This document shows positions 46,504 through 58,437 of a stretch of DNA of 64,000 bases, piece by piece. The DNA is from Cichorium intybus (Eukaryota > Streptophyta > Magnoliopsida > Asterales > Asteraceae). The position numbers and the translations under genes are program-made. The DNA is taken from NCBI GenBank assembly GCA_023525715.1, contig CM042012.1, positions 59,237,205 through 59,301,204 on the forward strand. The letters are read 5' to 3'. The notes below the pieces were generated by a model, which saw only the letters and a program-made list of their open reading frames with translations, had not been told where the DNA came from and did not search any database. Numbering within the stretch: the first letter of the stretch is position 1; each line of letters opens with the position of its first letter.

Positions 46504-47880
46504 CGTGGTTTAAGTGAACTAGGTGTCTATAGAGTAGATTCCTGGACTTAAACCTTGAGATAGTAGACATGATATATAGTTAGGTGTATATAAGTTGTTA
46601 TTATATATATAACCTAACTGTTGCTGACTTCTAACGTATAAGAAGTACGAGCAGCGAATCCTATTTGGAGGAATTTGGGGCGTGGAGTTTTAAGAAGTGG
46701 ACCAGCCCTTTCTCAAGGCTCCATTGAACGAGGGGCAAAGAGACAAGTAGAAGAAAACCCACATGACAAGCAATAGTAGCTGTTGTGGTCAGAGAAAGAA
46801 AGTGGGTGCTCACCCTGACTGATATTCAAGGTGAAAGAAAAGTAGCTGAGACTACAAGAAAAGCAGAAAAATGTTAGTAGACGCTTCAGGAGAAGTTACC
46901 ACGATTTAGGTCTAACCTTAAAGGGAAGAGACCAAAATGAAAAAGGCGATGCAATGTAAGAAGTGCACGAAAAGCACTAAGAAAATTGTAGAGTAGAGAC
47001 TCTACCGTTGAAATGCTGAAATTGCAGAAAATAGGAGCATATTGCTCGAGCTTGTTGGATGGCACGGAAGTGTGTCTAGCGCGGGGCTATAGAACACTTT
47101 CCTATGAAATGTTCACATGCTAAATGTGGAGTAACGGGTGATAAACCCAGTAAAGAACGGGGAGGGAAGAAAGAAGAAATGAATGGTCGAAAAGGACCAT
47201 TGGTATCATGAGCATTCCAGTACACTGTGGAAGAAGCTCGTGAGTAGACTAATATGGTCTCAGATATCATTGTCTTGAATATAATCCCCGTATATGTTAT
47301 ATATGATCCATGAAGCTATGCTTTGGATCGATGACTTTGATGTCTTGTCTGAACATTTCATCAACGATTATGGATAAAATGCTGGAAGTAGCTATAGCAG
47401 ATAGCAAAGATGTTCAAGATATTGAACACCTGGAAAGTAGTCTGCCTAGGATTTACGGGACCATTTTTTCCTATAAATCTGAAGCCGATGACTACCAATG
47501 AATCTGAAGAAATTGTGCATATGAATTAGTTAGCAATGAATGATGCTAACATAAATTGTGGAAATATGAACATTATGGTTCAAAAAAAATCAGAAATGAA
47601 ACGGATGAAAATCCACGGTAAATAACCGTTGTTGAGAATACCGGTTACTTCACTTTGCTTAAACTCGGAAAAGAGTTAGTAAAGGAAGGATGTTTTAGTT
47701 GGCATCTGCAGTATTTGCCAAGCTAAATAAAGCGGTGACAGAAGTGTAAAATTTTAAATGAATTCTCGGATGTTTTTTCCAAAGAACTTCCAGAATTTCC
47801 GCCAGACTAATGAGAAGAGTTTATGATTAAACTGGTTTTAGGAGCCGTTTCTGTTATTCAGGCTCTATACTGAGTAGCAT
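46504..47880 (+). pseudogene. G2 gag/protease remnant
   Basis: Only scraps survive. A decayed zinc knuckle (C, NC, HIARAC) lies near 47,018-47,060, followed by FQYTVEEARE and MVSDIIVLNIIPV near 47,215-47,300. The latter matches the stretch just before the retropepsin site, which itself is no longer a DSGA motif. The gag core is largely missing. Confidence 0.6.
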
Positions 47881-48500
47881 CTACAGAGATGGCAGAGTCG
47901 GAAAAACAATTAGAAGAAATTGTTTTTGAATCGGGGTCTCATATGGCCGAATGTGTCATCGTGTGGAGCCCCATTGTGTTTGAAAATAAGAAAGACAAGT
48001 TGATGTGTATGTGCATTGACTACCGAGAATCTGATATTCTCGAAACCAGACTGAATATGATGTACAATTGTGCTAAATATTGGAGTTACTTCGTTGAGAA
48101 AAGTGATATGCGAAGTTTTCCAAGTATGAAATTTGGCTAAAAGAAGTGTCAATTCTTTGGGCATGTTAACAGTGCCAAAGATGATAAAGTACATCCAGTG
48201 AAAATGATGTTGTGATAAAACGGGAACCGCCTGAGGAATCTGACTAAAATTGTGGTTTCCTTAAATTGGCGAGTTACCATAGGAGAGTTGTAGAAAACTA
48301 CTCCTTGATTGCTGGTTAGCTGACTAAAGTTGACCAAGAAAAGTGAAAAGTTCGAGTGGTAGAAAGACCACACGTATCTTTTTAAAGGTTGAAATAAACC
48401 TTGTGTGAAGCTCCGGTGTTAGCATTATCGCTAAGCGGAGAAGATAAATTGGATTACAGAAATGCATCCAGAGTTGACTTTGGATACATGATATTGCAGT
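47881..48500 (+). pseudogene. G2 reverse transcriptase remnant
   Basis: The frame at 47,889-48,140 reads EKQLEEIVFESGSHMAECVI, then ENKKDKLMCMCIDYRESD and YFVEKSDMRSF. This is the decayed palm start of a gypsy RT (normally KKKDGSMRMCIDYRELN). The YxDD active-site region is absent or unrecognisable. Confidence 0.75.
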
Positions 48501-48507
48501 AGCAATT

Positions 48508-48714
48508 ATGACTTTGACATTGAAGCTTTGGAAACACCATCTATATGGTGTAAAGCTTACTGTTTATATGGATCGTATAAGTTTGAAGTACTTAGTTGGT
48601 CAAAAAGAAGCTGAATATGAGATAGCAAAGATAGATGGGTTACTTAAAGATTTCGGTTATGAAATCTTGTACCATCTCGAAAAGGCAGATGTGGCTATAG
48701 ATGCCTTGAATTGA
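48508..48714 (+). pseudogene. G2 RNase H remnant
   Basis: Reads LKLWKHHLYGVKLTVYMDRI, then SLKYLVGQKEAEYE and YEILYHLEKADVAIDALN, parallel to TDHKSLKYL and NVVADALS of active elements with many substitutions. It ends at a stop where the enzyme normally continues into ALSRK. Confidence 0.8.
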
Positions 48715-48719
48715 AAAGA

Positions 48720-49740
48720 ATATTCTTTGAAAGATACAACCACATGCGTGAGTGTGGCGAATTGATTACCTGAGTTGATTCGGGTAGCACAGAAAGAAGT
48801 GTGCAAGTCTGAAAACGTGAAAAGTGAATAATTGGCTATTGAAATAAGCTAGTTAGAAACTCACAGTGATTGAACACCCTTGGAGGTTGTGTATGTGGGT
48901 TCCAAAGTAAAGTAAGACATGAAATTTGTTTTAAAAGATGTATATTGGGGTAGATATGCAAAATACCCGGGGCAGTACCAAACTATGTAGGATGATATAA
49001 CCTATGCATTGGTGGCCGGGACTAAAGAAAGACATTGAAAGACATGTGAAAAGTGTTTGACTTGTGTGAAAGTAAAGCCAAACTATCAGAAGCATACAGA
49101 AAAATTTAGCTGTTGTCAGTCCCAAAGAAGAAAAATGGATGATATAATTATAGACTTTGTAATAAAGTTTTTGCAAGTACCGCATGGGCATGACACCATA
49201 TGGGTAATTGCAGGTTGATTGATGAAATCAGTGTAGATTTATACTGACCAAGGAAGAAATTAAGATTGAAAAATAGCGAAAAGTTATATAGATAAAGAAA
49301 TTTGTCGATGTGAGTTACTGGTGTCGATTGTATCGAGTCGAGAAAATAGAATTATTCGCTGATTTTGGCATAAATCCCAAGAATAATTAGTTCAAAAGTA
49401 CTAGTAAGTACTGTATATGATTTGCAGATTGATAGACGAGGCGAGATAATGATGCAGATTCTAGAAGATATGCTTGAAATTTGCATAACAGACCTTGGCG
49501 GAAGACAAGAAGATTGTCCATTTCGGGTGGAATCTGTAGATAATAACAGTTTTCGTACCAGTTTTCTGATGACTTGTATGAAACGTCGTATGGAGTATCG
49601 TGTTGCACGTCGATCTACTAGACTGAAGTTGGGGAGAAGCCGTTGGTTGGACCCGAGATTTGTACCTCAAACAGAAGAAAAGATTAGGCAAATTCGAGAA
49701 AACTTAGAAATAGACAAAAATCGACAAAAGTAGTATGCGG
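48720..49740 (+). pseudogene. G2 integrase remnant
   Basis: WWPGLKKDIERHVKSVLTC near 49,010-49,070 is the zinc-binding start. 49,422-49,733 reads QIDRRGEIMMQILEDMLEIC, the decayed QTDGQSERTIQTLEDML motif, and ends EEKIRQIRENLEIDKNRQK, the usual C-terminal linker. The catalytic core between them is mostly lost. Confidence 0.75.
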
Positions 49741-50223
49741 ATTGCCGAGTAAAACCGTTGAAATTCCAAATAGGGAAAGATGACAGTGTTCAAAATATCC
49801 CTTGGAAAGATTAAAAATCTGCTTTGGACGAAAAGAAAGTCAAGCCCTCATTTATTGGACTTTTCCATATGTCCCAAAGAGTAAGAATTGTGGTGTATTA
49901 ATCGAAGATTCTTGATGAACTTCAAGATATTTATAATGTTTCTATGGGTCTCATAGTTCTGAGAACATGGATCGATAAATTTCAAAAAATACCTCATGTT
50001 GAAATGAAGGTAGATAAGTAGTTAAAGTACCCGGGACAATCAGAAGAATGTTAGATGAACAGTGATATAATCACGAAATAAGAAGACTAGTATGGTAAAA
50101 GTGCTTTGGCAATACCATGAATGTTTCCATATGATATGGGAAACCGAAATTGTAACGAGATAAAATTACCCTCGCATGTTAGTATGATTTCGGGGACGAA
50201 ATCTTTTGAAGGAGGGGAGAATT
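49741..50223 (+). other. G2 3' end with polypurine tract
   Basis: Decayed integrase tail, followed by the gypsy-type end 'ttcggggacgaaatctttt' and the tract GAAGGAGGGGAGAATT at about 50,208-50,223. Confidence 0.8.
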
Positions 50224-51807
50224 TGTAACACCATGATACTTTTGTTGAGTATTAAAATGTTAATCATAGTGTATTTATGATTTAATATGGTGTTCTAAGT
50301 ATTAGAAAGTTAATACTAGAAAAAGGGTAAATTGGTCATTTTACCATAAAAGGGTAATTTGGTCTTTTGGACAGGAAAGGATTTGATTTGTAATAATATT
50401 TTGAGTTTTGGACTTAAAATGTTATAAACATAAGTTTTTGTCATAAAAATTTGACAAGTGTGGCAAAAGTTCAAGAAAAGGGACTTTGAGGACTAAAATG
50501 TAAATTCTGGAAATATAAAAGATAGAACCTTTCCCCATTTGTTGAGCTGAACATTTGGAAGATACGGGAGAGGTTTTGATCATACGATTTCTGGAAAAAA
50601 GACCAAAAAGGATTTGAAGAAAGGGTTGGAAGATTTGAAGTTTCCAAGCAAAAGGTACGGGACGAACGGTTGTAGTGTATACAAAGACAAGAAACAACCG
50701 GAACTAAATGCAGCGAGTATCCAGGTGAGTAATCTCACTTATATCATATATGATATGTATTGATTGGACTGTTACAGATTGAAACAGATTCGGGGGACGA
50801 AATTTGACAGTTTACAGATGCGTTTAAAAGACAATACCAGATAAGCCGTGAGTCTGCGAAAGACAAGAACGGAGCTGTGAGTCAATGATATGACAATACC
50901 AGATAAGCCGTGAGTCTACGATAGACAAGAACAGAGCTGTGAGTCAACCTTTAAAAAGGCAATACCGGATAATCCGTGAGTCATTGAAATGACAAGAACG
51001 GAGCCGTGAGTCTAGGCAAAAGCGGGGCAAACCCGTGAGCCATGAATGTTCATGAAATAAAATGTTATTAAATGGTGCGGCCACTTGTGGCTATGATATT
51101 GGATATTATATCCAACTGGTGCGGCCTTACGGCTATGATATTGAACTTGAATCTAAATGGTGCGGTCTTTTGACCATGATATCGGGTTATTGAACCCAGC
51201 TGGTGCGGCCTTCGGGCTATGACTTATATATTGAAAATGTTTTGGTGCAGCTTATATAGCTATGACACAGGGTGCGGCTTAAATAGCCATGAAATACGAT
51301 GCGGTCAATTGTGACTAAGAAATATATGACAAAAATGTATGCAAATAACAACCCTTGAGACTATGCGGTAGGATGTGCAATCCTAAAAGATATACGGTCA
51401 GCCAGAATGACTAGGAGTTTGGATCCGATATCCAGACAGAGATATACGGTTATGAGATTTATCATATATAGGAAATTATATATATGAATATATTCTTATA
51501 CGTGTTATTTGCAGATATGATTACTCACTGAGCTTTATAGCTCATGTTATTTGTTAAATGTCCCTGCAGGTTAGCATGACCCTGATAAGGGAAAAGATAG
51601 AGTCCGTGACTAAAGAAGTGGGACTTTTAGATGCTGTCAGTAGCAGCCCGGCTTCAAAGGAGATTACGGTATTTTATACTCTCCTTGATACACTTGTACC
51701 CGTTTTTAATAAAATGTACCCCTTTTGTTATGGTTTTATGTATTGAAACCTTTGTTTTAAATGAAAAATTTTCAGGGGTGTTTTTGTTTTAAAAGTCGGG
51801 TGTTACA
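50224..51807 (+). repeat. G2 3' LTR
   Basis: 1,584 bp, nearly identical to 44,905-46,488 with the same hairpin array at 51,074-51,420. It is followed by the duplication AGTAG. Confidence 0.95.
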
Positions 51808-51900
51808 AGTAGTATCTTTTCCGAGCATCTGATAGGGACTCTCTCTCTCCTCAGTTTAAGTCTAGGACTCTGCACTTAAGACCTAGTTCACTTAAAACAT

Positions 51901-51913
51901 GCTCTGATACCAA
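51901..51913 (-). promoter_or_regulatory. G1 primer-binding site
   Basis: The minus strand reads TTGGTATCAGAGC directly after the G1 5' LTR, which fixes the minus orientation of G1. Confidence 0.95.
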
Positions 51914-51915
51914 CT

Positions 51916-53515
51916 TGTAACACCCGGTTTCTCATACAAAGTACACCCAAAAATTTTCAACAAATTGTACATTAAAATGGGTATACTTGTACTAAACCAT
52001 AGAAAACAAGATGTTATCATGCACTAATTACAACAAAAGGTCCTCACGTTACATACCAGGCATTACAAATAAATCTAATTCAACTAACAGGCTCTAAACT
52101 TGTCCGTCTTTCTTTATCACATGCCTTCTCCTATCACAGCTACAGATACCTACAAAACAACATATAACTCAAGTGTAAGCTTATAAAGCTTAGTGAGTAA
52201 TCTCAATTACACTCCAGTAATCTTTCTCAGTATACTTTCTCGTCATTCTCTTTTGCTAATCTCATTAGCAAATATTCGCCTTCTCTTAACTCTGAAACCT
52301 GCAAACATATTAGCTTTACAAACACCAGCTAATTATTAGTGTCATCAACTCAATAATAAGTATCACAACTGATACTACTTATAAACTCAATCACACACAC
52401 TCGTATATACTCATTATACAATAAATTATACTCAATTTTAACAACCATCATGGTTGTAGCAATCAAACTCAAAGATTCTTTAACTCACTCACTCTAGCAT
52501 ATACTCTGCTTTTATACTCAAATATAGACCGTAATCCATCTCTCGTTATCCACAGATAACTGAACCACTCTAACTCTAAGCTACATCAATATCAACACAA
52601 CACACACATATATGTAAAACATATATATACAAAAAGGTATAATTATTTCTCAATTATTCAAAAGTACTCACCTGATATCGACTTAGTATGTGGAACCCTC
52701 AATTTATGCATACCGGGCTCCTGTTTGCTAGAATTGAATATATCACCATAGTCTAAATCCATTCTCTAACATCCACAATCATCTCAATAACATCTATCTC
52801 ACAGATGTATAAATCAAAAGAGGAAAAAAAGGAGTATTAACGGTAAATATCAACTCTATATTTACCGAAACCCCTAAATCCGCGGTTCTACTCATTCAAC
52901 CGTAGAAACTCGACAACAATCACACAAATTACTCTAAAGGCATCTACGATCAATCTATTAACAACATATATAACAATATATAACTAAATAACCGAAATCA
53001 AAGTTAGGGTTTCAAAACCCACAAAATGAAGAAATCACTCACCTCGATGAATTAGGAATCAAGAACGCGTTTACGAGTTTAGATTGAAGTCTCCATACGT
53101 TTCCCCACGCATCCCCTGGCTCAATTTAGCGGAAAATCGCTTTAGGAAGCTCTGGAATGAAGTTTGGGTCTATTTTTCCCGAAATGAACATTTTCTGCAC
53201 TTTAAAGGCTCTGCACGCGTAACACGGCCCGTGTTAATACAGCACGGCACGTGTAACTCACGGATTTCTCTCAAAAATGGGTCTGTAGCGGAACACGACC
53301 CGTGTTCTCTAAACACGACCCGTGTAAGTTACGGAATGCTCAGATAATCCCAAAAAGTCTCCTACACGACCCGTGTAACCTCTTTTTAGCATTTTTCAAC
53401 CTCAAACTTCCTCAAAATGGGATTCTAACTACCCAAACTCATGCAACAATCTAACCAATTTTAATTACACTAAGATTATCTCAAAATTTATCAAATTTAA
53501 TAACACGGTATTACA
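51916..53515 (-). repeat. G1 5' LTR
   Basis: 1,600 bp homologous to 39,407-41,168, with a short AT run and fewer ACACG/CGTGT palindromes. Confidence 0.95.
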
Positions 53516-54090
53516 CCTGACCTCAGGATCATGTGCCTAATCGACTCCAGGCACGACAGGTGCGATGGCCGGCACCAACTCGTGTTGTCCCGTCACCTTT
53601 GAGACTCGTACCAACCCATAATCTCCAAGAATGTTGCCTCGACTCGGCGGGGCGGATGCAGCCTCAAGCCCTGAGGGACGTCAGACGTGAGAATCCCGAA
53701 GGACCGGGCAATGCCTGTGATATAGTGTCCCCCGGTCATCAGACTCCCACTACTCAGTTCCTTCCCCTTGCTCGTCAGGAAGGTAGCTAGAACATGCGGT
53801 GAGTGGAGGAAGTGTGTGGGATTGATGATCGCCCATATGTAAAGCATATCCTCTTGCGGGACCTTTTCACCACCCCGACGATGAGCAATCGTGGAGGTGA
53901 TGATCCGGTGGAGGACTCGGTGGAGAGGAAAACGGAGCTGGATCTCATTTGCGCTCCCTGGAAAGTACTGGTCATTGGACATATGTGCTCATACAACCTC
54001 AACAATCTCCCGATCTAGCTGTCCTGACAGGGTTGGCGCTGCGGGCCTTTTTACTGGAGGTGCGGGCCACGAGTATTCATACACCGCGGT
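53516..54090 (-). pseudogene. X element env-like ORF, N-terminal part (plant transposon protein domain)
   Basis: The minus-strand frame at 53,593-53,982 reads LRFPLHRVLHRIITSTIAHR, then GEKVPQEDMLYIWAI, then HFLHSPHVLATFL and GGHYITGIARSFGILTSDV. I recognise this as the conserved domain of putative plant transposon proteins found downstream of pol or as an extra ORF in Tat/Athila-type elements. Its biochemical role is not established. Upstream it is closed by a stop near 53,985. Element G1 is inserted within it and the C-terminus continues at 39,151-39,406. Confidence 0.7.
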
Positions 54091-55747
54091 GCAATGTTCA
54101 AGGGTGGACTATGTTCATATAAAGGTTATACTTTATAAGTGTGTATTTATGTGAGTTGTTCACTTTCTCCCTATGAGAAGGTTAAGAGATTACAAGACTA
54201 AGGATTTTAAATTTTATTATGTGACATGATCTATCATACAAAATTCACTACAAACAAAATGGCATTTAGTGGCATAAGTCATTAATGACATAATATTTTT
54301 GTATCACTGTATCATGTTTTTAATGGCGTATATTAGTTTATAAAATCGGAGAGTGAATCCGTGGAGCAATGTGTAAACCCTCGAATAGACATTAATCTCA
54401 CCATGAGATTATTCACAACAAATCGTGCATAGTTTGCAATCTTCATTGTATATCCTTCTTTTGTTTATACAACTACTTGAGTTGTTGGATATTGTTATTA
54501 TTGTTTTAACCAAAACTTTGTATAGTGAATTTGAAGTTGTAATTTTGCTTAAAATGACATAAAGATATTTTAGTATATATTTCATTCCCTACCCAGGATG
54601 CCTTAAGTTTCCCGATATATACATCAGCAGGTTTAGAGTTAGAGGAATATCAAGAATTGGAATATCAGTCAGAAATTGAAGGTCGGATTAACCCCGAAAA
54701 AAGTGATCCAAAAATGGATCATCGGTGGTGTGATGGTGATGTAGAGCCCTTTCATGGGAGAGAACACTACCTCCTTCATGGCGTGAGCCTCGTGGCCATG
54801 TTCATGGCCGACCATGCAAGCCTGTTCTTCATTCTCTCTTCTTTCTTCTTCAATTTCGTCTTCTTTCACTTGCCTCATTGACCACACCGGTGAGCCCCGA
54901 CCCTCCTTCATGTGGTCATGAGGTGATGGAGTACGTGGTTAAGATGGTGTGAAAAATGAAAACTATATCGGACAACCTTACAAACGTGACAAACTATAAT
55001 CCTATTTGGTTTTTCACTTTTACATGTAGACCAAAATTTGCCACCCTTGTTCTTTTCCAAACAATTTACTTTGTCAAAGGAACAAATAACAATAGATTTA
55101 CAAGACCCATCTAACGCATTATATGTAAAATTAGTGACTTTTGACATGATTGTTAATCCGGTCTTTTAAACCAACGAGTTGAACTCGTGTATGGCCAAAT
55201 ATGCCCCTTTTAACAACTTTAAAGCAAATCTTAAAAATATATAATTAGTTAGAGGTAAGTTTTAAGGATTAAAGGAATAAAATATTGTGTTAAACAGTAT
55301 AGATAAACTAAAATTTAAAAATAAACCTTAGGTAAACCATTGTCTACGGATAACGAAACAAGGGACATCTGATCTAATACATCTCCTTAACACGCTTTAT
55401 TTTTTCTAATTTATCTCACACTGCACCAAGCATATTCATACAACTTGACACATTAAAAATCAAGTCTAGCTTTATGTTATCTCATAGTATAATAGATCAT
55501 TATAATATACAATCATAATTTAGTACTTGATTAAAATAAGTTAAGTGCCTCGTGAATGCAAATTTTTTGAAGTAGTCGTTAACAAGAACCAAGCATTTTG
55601 GTGGCTCGTGGTTTTAGGTTCATGGTAGGGTGACGATGCCTTTCGGTTCAAAACGTACGAATTAATTTTTGGTTTTATTAATTTAATGAATTTGCAAGCA
55701 CCCCCAATGATGATAGATTTTTATAATTAATACAATTTAAATAATAA
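54091..55747. other. Mostly unassigned; possible CACTA end at 54,246
   Basis: CACTACAAACAAAATGGC at 54,246, followed by 'atttagtggc', looks like a CACTA-type terminus. No matching end was found. A frame at 54,657-54,881 and its reverse at 54,669-54,911 show no recognisable motif. The rest is A/T-rich without signal. Confidence 0.35.
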
Positions 55748-56249
55748 CTAGTGTTTGTCCCGTGCTCCGCACGGGTCCGGTGGGGATCTGACTAAACTTT
55801 ATTTGTATGTAGAGTTTTTTAGCGTTGACTGTTGAATCTTTGTTAGTAGTGGATAAGTATTAGTTATGATTCCACAATTCCAGGGTACAACCCAAACTAT
55901 TAGAGAAACATGTCAAAGGAGTCGGCTTTCAAGAAAATTCTCATAAAAGAAATACAATACTTTTGTGTATCTTGTAACAAAGAACCTTGAAAACAACCGA
56001 GGATATTACCCAAATACACAAATACTATTGAAATTTTACATCCCCTCCTTATTTTTAGACCATGCTTCCTTTTGATGACAATCACATCTCAACTTATTAT
56101 ATCCTATCTTTTAGAACTAACAGGAAATAGTACCTCTGTATCACATATTCCATCCCCACCATAACAACCCCTGTGTCTCTACAACATAGAAAGCGAGAAC
56201 TCCAAAAATGCATATCACTTATACATTTTGAGTTTTTAGACGACACATG

Positions 56250-56780
56250 TTTCATCTAAAACTGTAACCCGAGAGCCCGTAGATGTAACTGAGTACCTGA
56301 GATGGATTCCACACAAAAAATCGTAAGTTGACAGTAGTTGTAAGGTTGTAACAACCGTTCTGCATTAAGAGGAATATAGGAACGCAAATACAAAGAGGGC
56401 AAAAGAGTCATAACTTCTATGTTCTCCAGATCAACTTTGTATAAACAGGGAGGGTGCACTGGAAAAATGTATCTTTATGGAAGATATTAGTAGCGTCGTC
56501 AACACATGGTGAAGTATTAGTCAAGTTAAAATATATGTGTATCAATATAATATTTAATGCGTGAATCGATATATGATTTAGAAAGTAATCACCTTACCTT
56601 AACTTGTGGGTTCGTTTGATTGACACACCAGATCCAGTTAACCCTTTTGTTAGAAAGCACATAAATGTCGTTGGGAGTTCGAGAAGAGCTCAAATATAGG
56701 CACTTCCATAAAACCAGCATAAACCTTTCGCACATCAAGTCAAATTTAGAATTTTTGTTCATGTGAAACATCTAATGGCC
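56250..56780 (-). pseudogene. Further exon-like pieces in the Helitron, unidentified
   Basis: 56,592-56,771 reads MFHMNKNSKFDLMCERFMLV and ends CVNQTNPQVK at a GTAAGG donor. 56,256-56,459 is another open piece after a possible acceptor (ccag). Both look like exons, but I cannot assign a family. Confidence 0.35.
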
Positions 56781-56891
56781 TTCTCCAGATACAGTAACCC
56801 GAGTACCTAAATCATTCTATATAATGAGAAGAAGGGGTATATAAGTAATAAACCATTTCATTAGTTATGATAATGATGAACAAATAAGAAA

Positions 56892-56999
56892 CTTGAGATC
56901 TCTGTGACACACGCCTCTACTATGGCAGTAATCCACAACATTGATGAGTTGCTGAAAGTATCTGCCAGACTCATCTTCTTGAAGTCTGCCATGTTTGGC
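56892..56999 (-). pseudogene. CIPK kinase fragment, exon 2
   Basis: 36 codons read AKHGRLQEDESGRYFQQLI, then NVVDYCHSRGV, ending CHRDLK. This is the kinase C-lobe start including the HRD catalytic-loop motif of CBL-interacting protein kinases. It begins after an intact acceptor (gtacag) and stops homology right after HRDLK. Confidence 0.8.
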
Positions 57000-57078
57000 C
57001 TGTACTAACATTAATTTATTTTAAATTTTTTCCACAGAGAACAAAGAAATATTATAAAATGATCACCTAGTTACTTAC

Positions 57079-57228
57079 TATTTTGTCGAAAAGCTCGCCT
57101 CCATCAACATACTCTAGAACAATATAGATCTTTGTTTTGCCCGCCATATTGATCAGGTCGAATTTTCATCTAAGATCTAACACTTCCTTATCAACAATCT
57201 CTGGTCTGTTATTCATCCAGTTGTACAT
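57079..57228 (-). pseudogene. Fused exon: PPR part then CIPK part
   Basis: One 150-bp exon with an intact acceptor (ctcatag|ATG) and donor (ATA|gtaagt). The first about 29 codons (MYNWMNNRPE ... KFDLINMA) resemble the second exon of an At1g02150-type PPR protein. The remainder reads GKTKIYIVLEYVDGGELFDK and matches the CIPK kinase N-lobe/hinge. One in-frame TGA lies in the PPR part. The junction lies near 57,141. Confidence 0.75.
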
Positions 57229-57363
57229 CTATGAGGAAAATTTCATAAAAAACCCTAAGATGATACCCCATTACCGACAACAAAAACCAAATCAATGTAT
57301 CACCAGAAACAAATTGAGAAATCAAATTAAACACATAAATACACAGGGAATCTAATGGCGTAC

Positions 57364-57716
57364 CTCAAGAGCAAGCTTGTGACGACCATACTTTCTCATT
57401 TCTTTAACAATTCTACAAAGCTCCCACTTCGTAATTTTTTTTGCCTTCATTCTCCCACTGATTCAACACCTCAGCGGCCCCCTTTTCAGGATTACCCATT
57501 AGTGAAACCCTCTTGTAAATAGCTTTCCAGGTGACCGTTGTTCTAGGCTTGTTCTCGTAGTCCACTGTGCCATAGTTGTACACTTTTGAAACTGGTGATG
57601 ACGAAGAAGAATAACTGTTTTTGACGATAAACGAACTAAATTGGGATTTTTTGATGGGTGACCTCCGAAATCCAAATGGTAAACTGAGAGGATTACAGAA
57701 AGAAGATGAAGGGAAT
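57364..57716 (-). pseudogene. PPR protein first-exon fragment (At1g02150-like)
   Basis: The minus strand reads a Ser/Arg-rich transit-like leader (SLPFGFRRSPIKKSQFSSF), then SKVYNYGTVDYENKP and WKAIYKRVSLMGNPEKGAAE. After a one-base excess in an A8 run at about 57,433 it continues ITKWELCRIVKEMRKYGRH. This matches the N-terminus of plastid-type PPR proteins. Start codon and upstream part are missing; the donor is intact (GAG|gtacgc). Confidence 0.75.
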
Positions 57717-58437
57717 CAATAAATGAAACACGTTAACAGAATAGACATTCCAATAGGGACCTTGATTTGCTTTTCTTCTCCATCTTTATCAAAAAATGTC
57801 GCAGAGATCCTGCAGAATCAACCATGGTTTTTAATGAAAACGAAAGGAAAACATCAGGGGAATTTCTCCTTGCTTTTGATTTTCTTCATTCCCTTTGTCT
57901 GCATTGTCTGTAGCTGTAGTAGAATATAGTTCACGACCCTAACAAACATAATTCAAGTTAAAAATTCTTAATTTGTAATTAGGTATAGATAAAAATAGAA
58001 AGGAAGACAGAGATTTTGAAGCACCTGAAGATATGATTTCCGTTGTGTAATTGTTACTGGGGATGCCGATTTTTAAAAGCGAGTAACTGGAGACGATTCT
58101 AAAACGGTCATGAAGCAATTCCACTCTTAAGTACAAGATATTGAAATGTTAATTACAAACCTTTAGATAAGCCTATCTAAGCCTTTGATTCCCTGAGGTC
58201 GAACTTGCAGAGATTTAGAATTGAACATGGTATTTTCAGAAACCACACAACCTTTAGAATGAAACCGAAATCAAATCAAAATTGAAATCAAACCCTACCT
58301 CTGTCTCTCTGCCGGCATACGGAGGCAAACCGTACATGTGCTGTGTTCGTATATGTAAACAGGTGTGGTAGGGGGGGTTAAGTGGTGCGATCGAGTGTAG
58401 AACTGGCGATGCAGGTTTTTTTTCTTAAGAGGGATAT

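Larger units (their letters stand above)
44905..51807 (+). mobile_element. G2: young but defective Ty3/gypsy element nested in G1
   Basis: Two 1,584-bp LTRs (44,905-46,488 and 50,224-51,807), a PBS, a polypurine tract and the duplication AGTAG (44,900-44,904 and 51,808-51,812). By eye the LTRs differ at fewer than ten positions, about 0.5%, implying a recent insertion. The interior is a heavily decayed and shortened gag-pol. The first LTR starts AG instead of TG. Confidence 0.95.
55748..58437 (-). mobile_element. Helitron carrying PPR and CIPK gene pieces
   Basis: On the minus strand the element ends with a hairpin (CCCGTGC, GGA, GCACGGG), then ACAAACA and CTAG, followed by T. This is the Helitron 3' signature (hairpin about 7-10 bp before CTRR, inserted next to T). 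The 5' end is uncertain. TCTATATCCCTCTTAAG on the minus strand at 58,437 is a good candidate, but a later A/T-rich start near 59,085 is possible. Captured exons lie in the same orientation with preserved splice sites. No Rep/helicase is present, so it is non-autonomous. Confidence 0.7.

Noticed and set aside
53533..54018. Plus-strand frames overlapping the env-like domain
   Set aside because: Shadows of the minus-strand frame, which has the recognisable domain.
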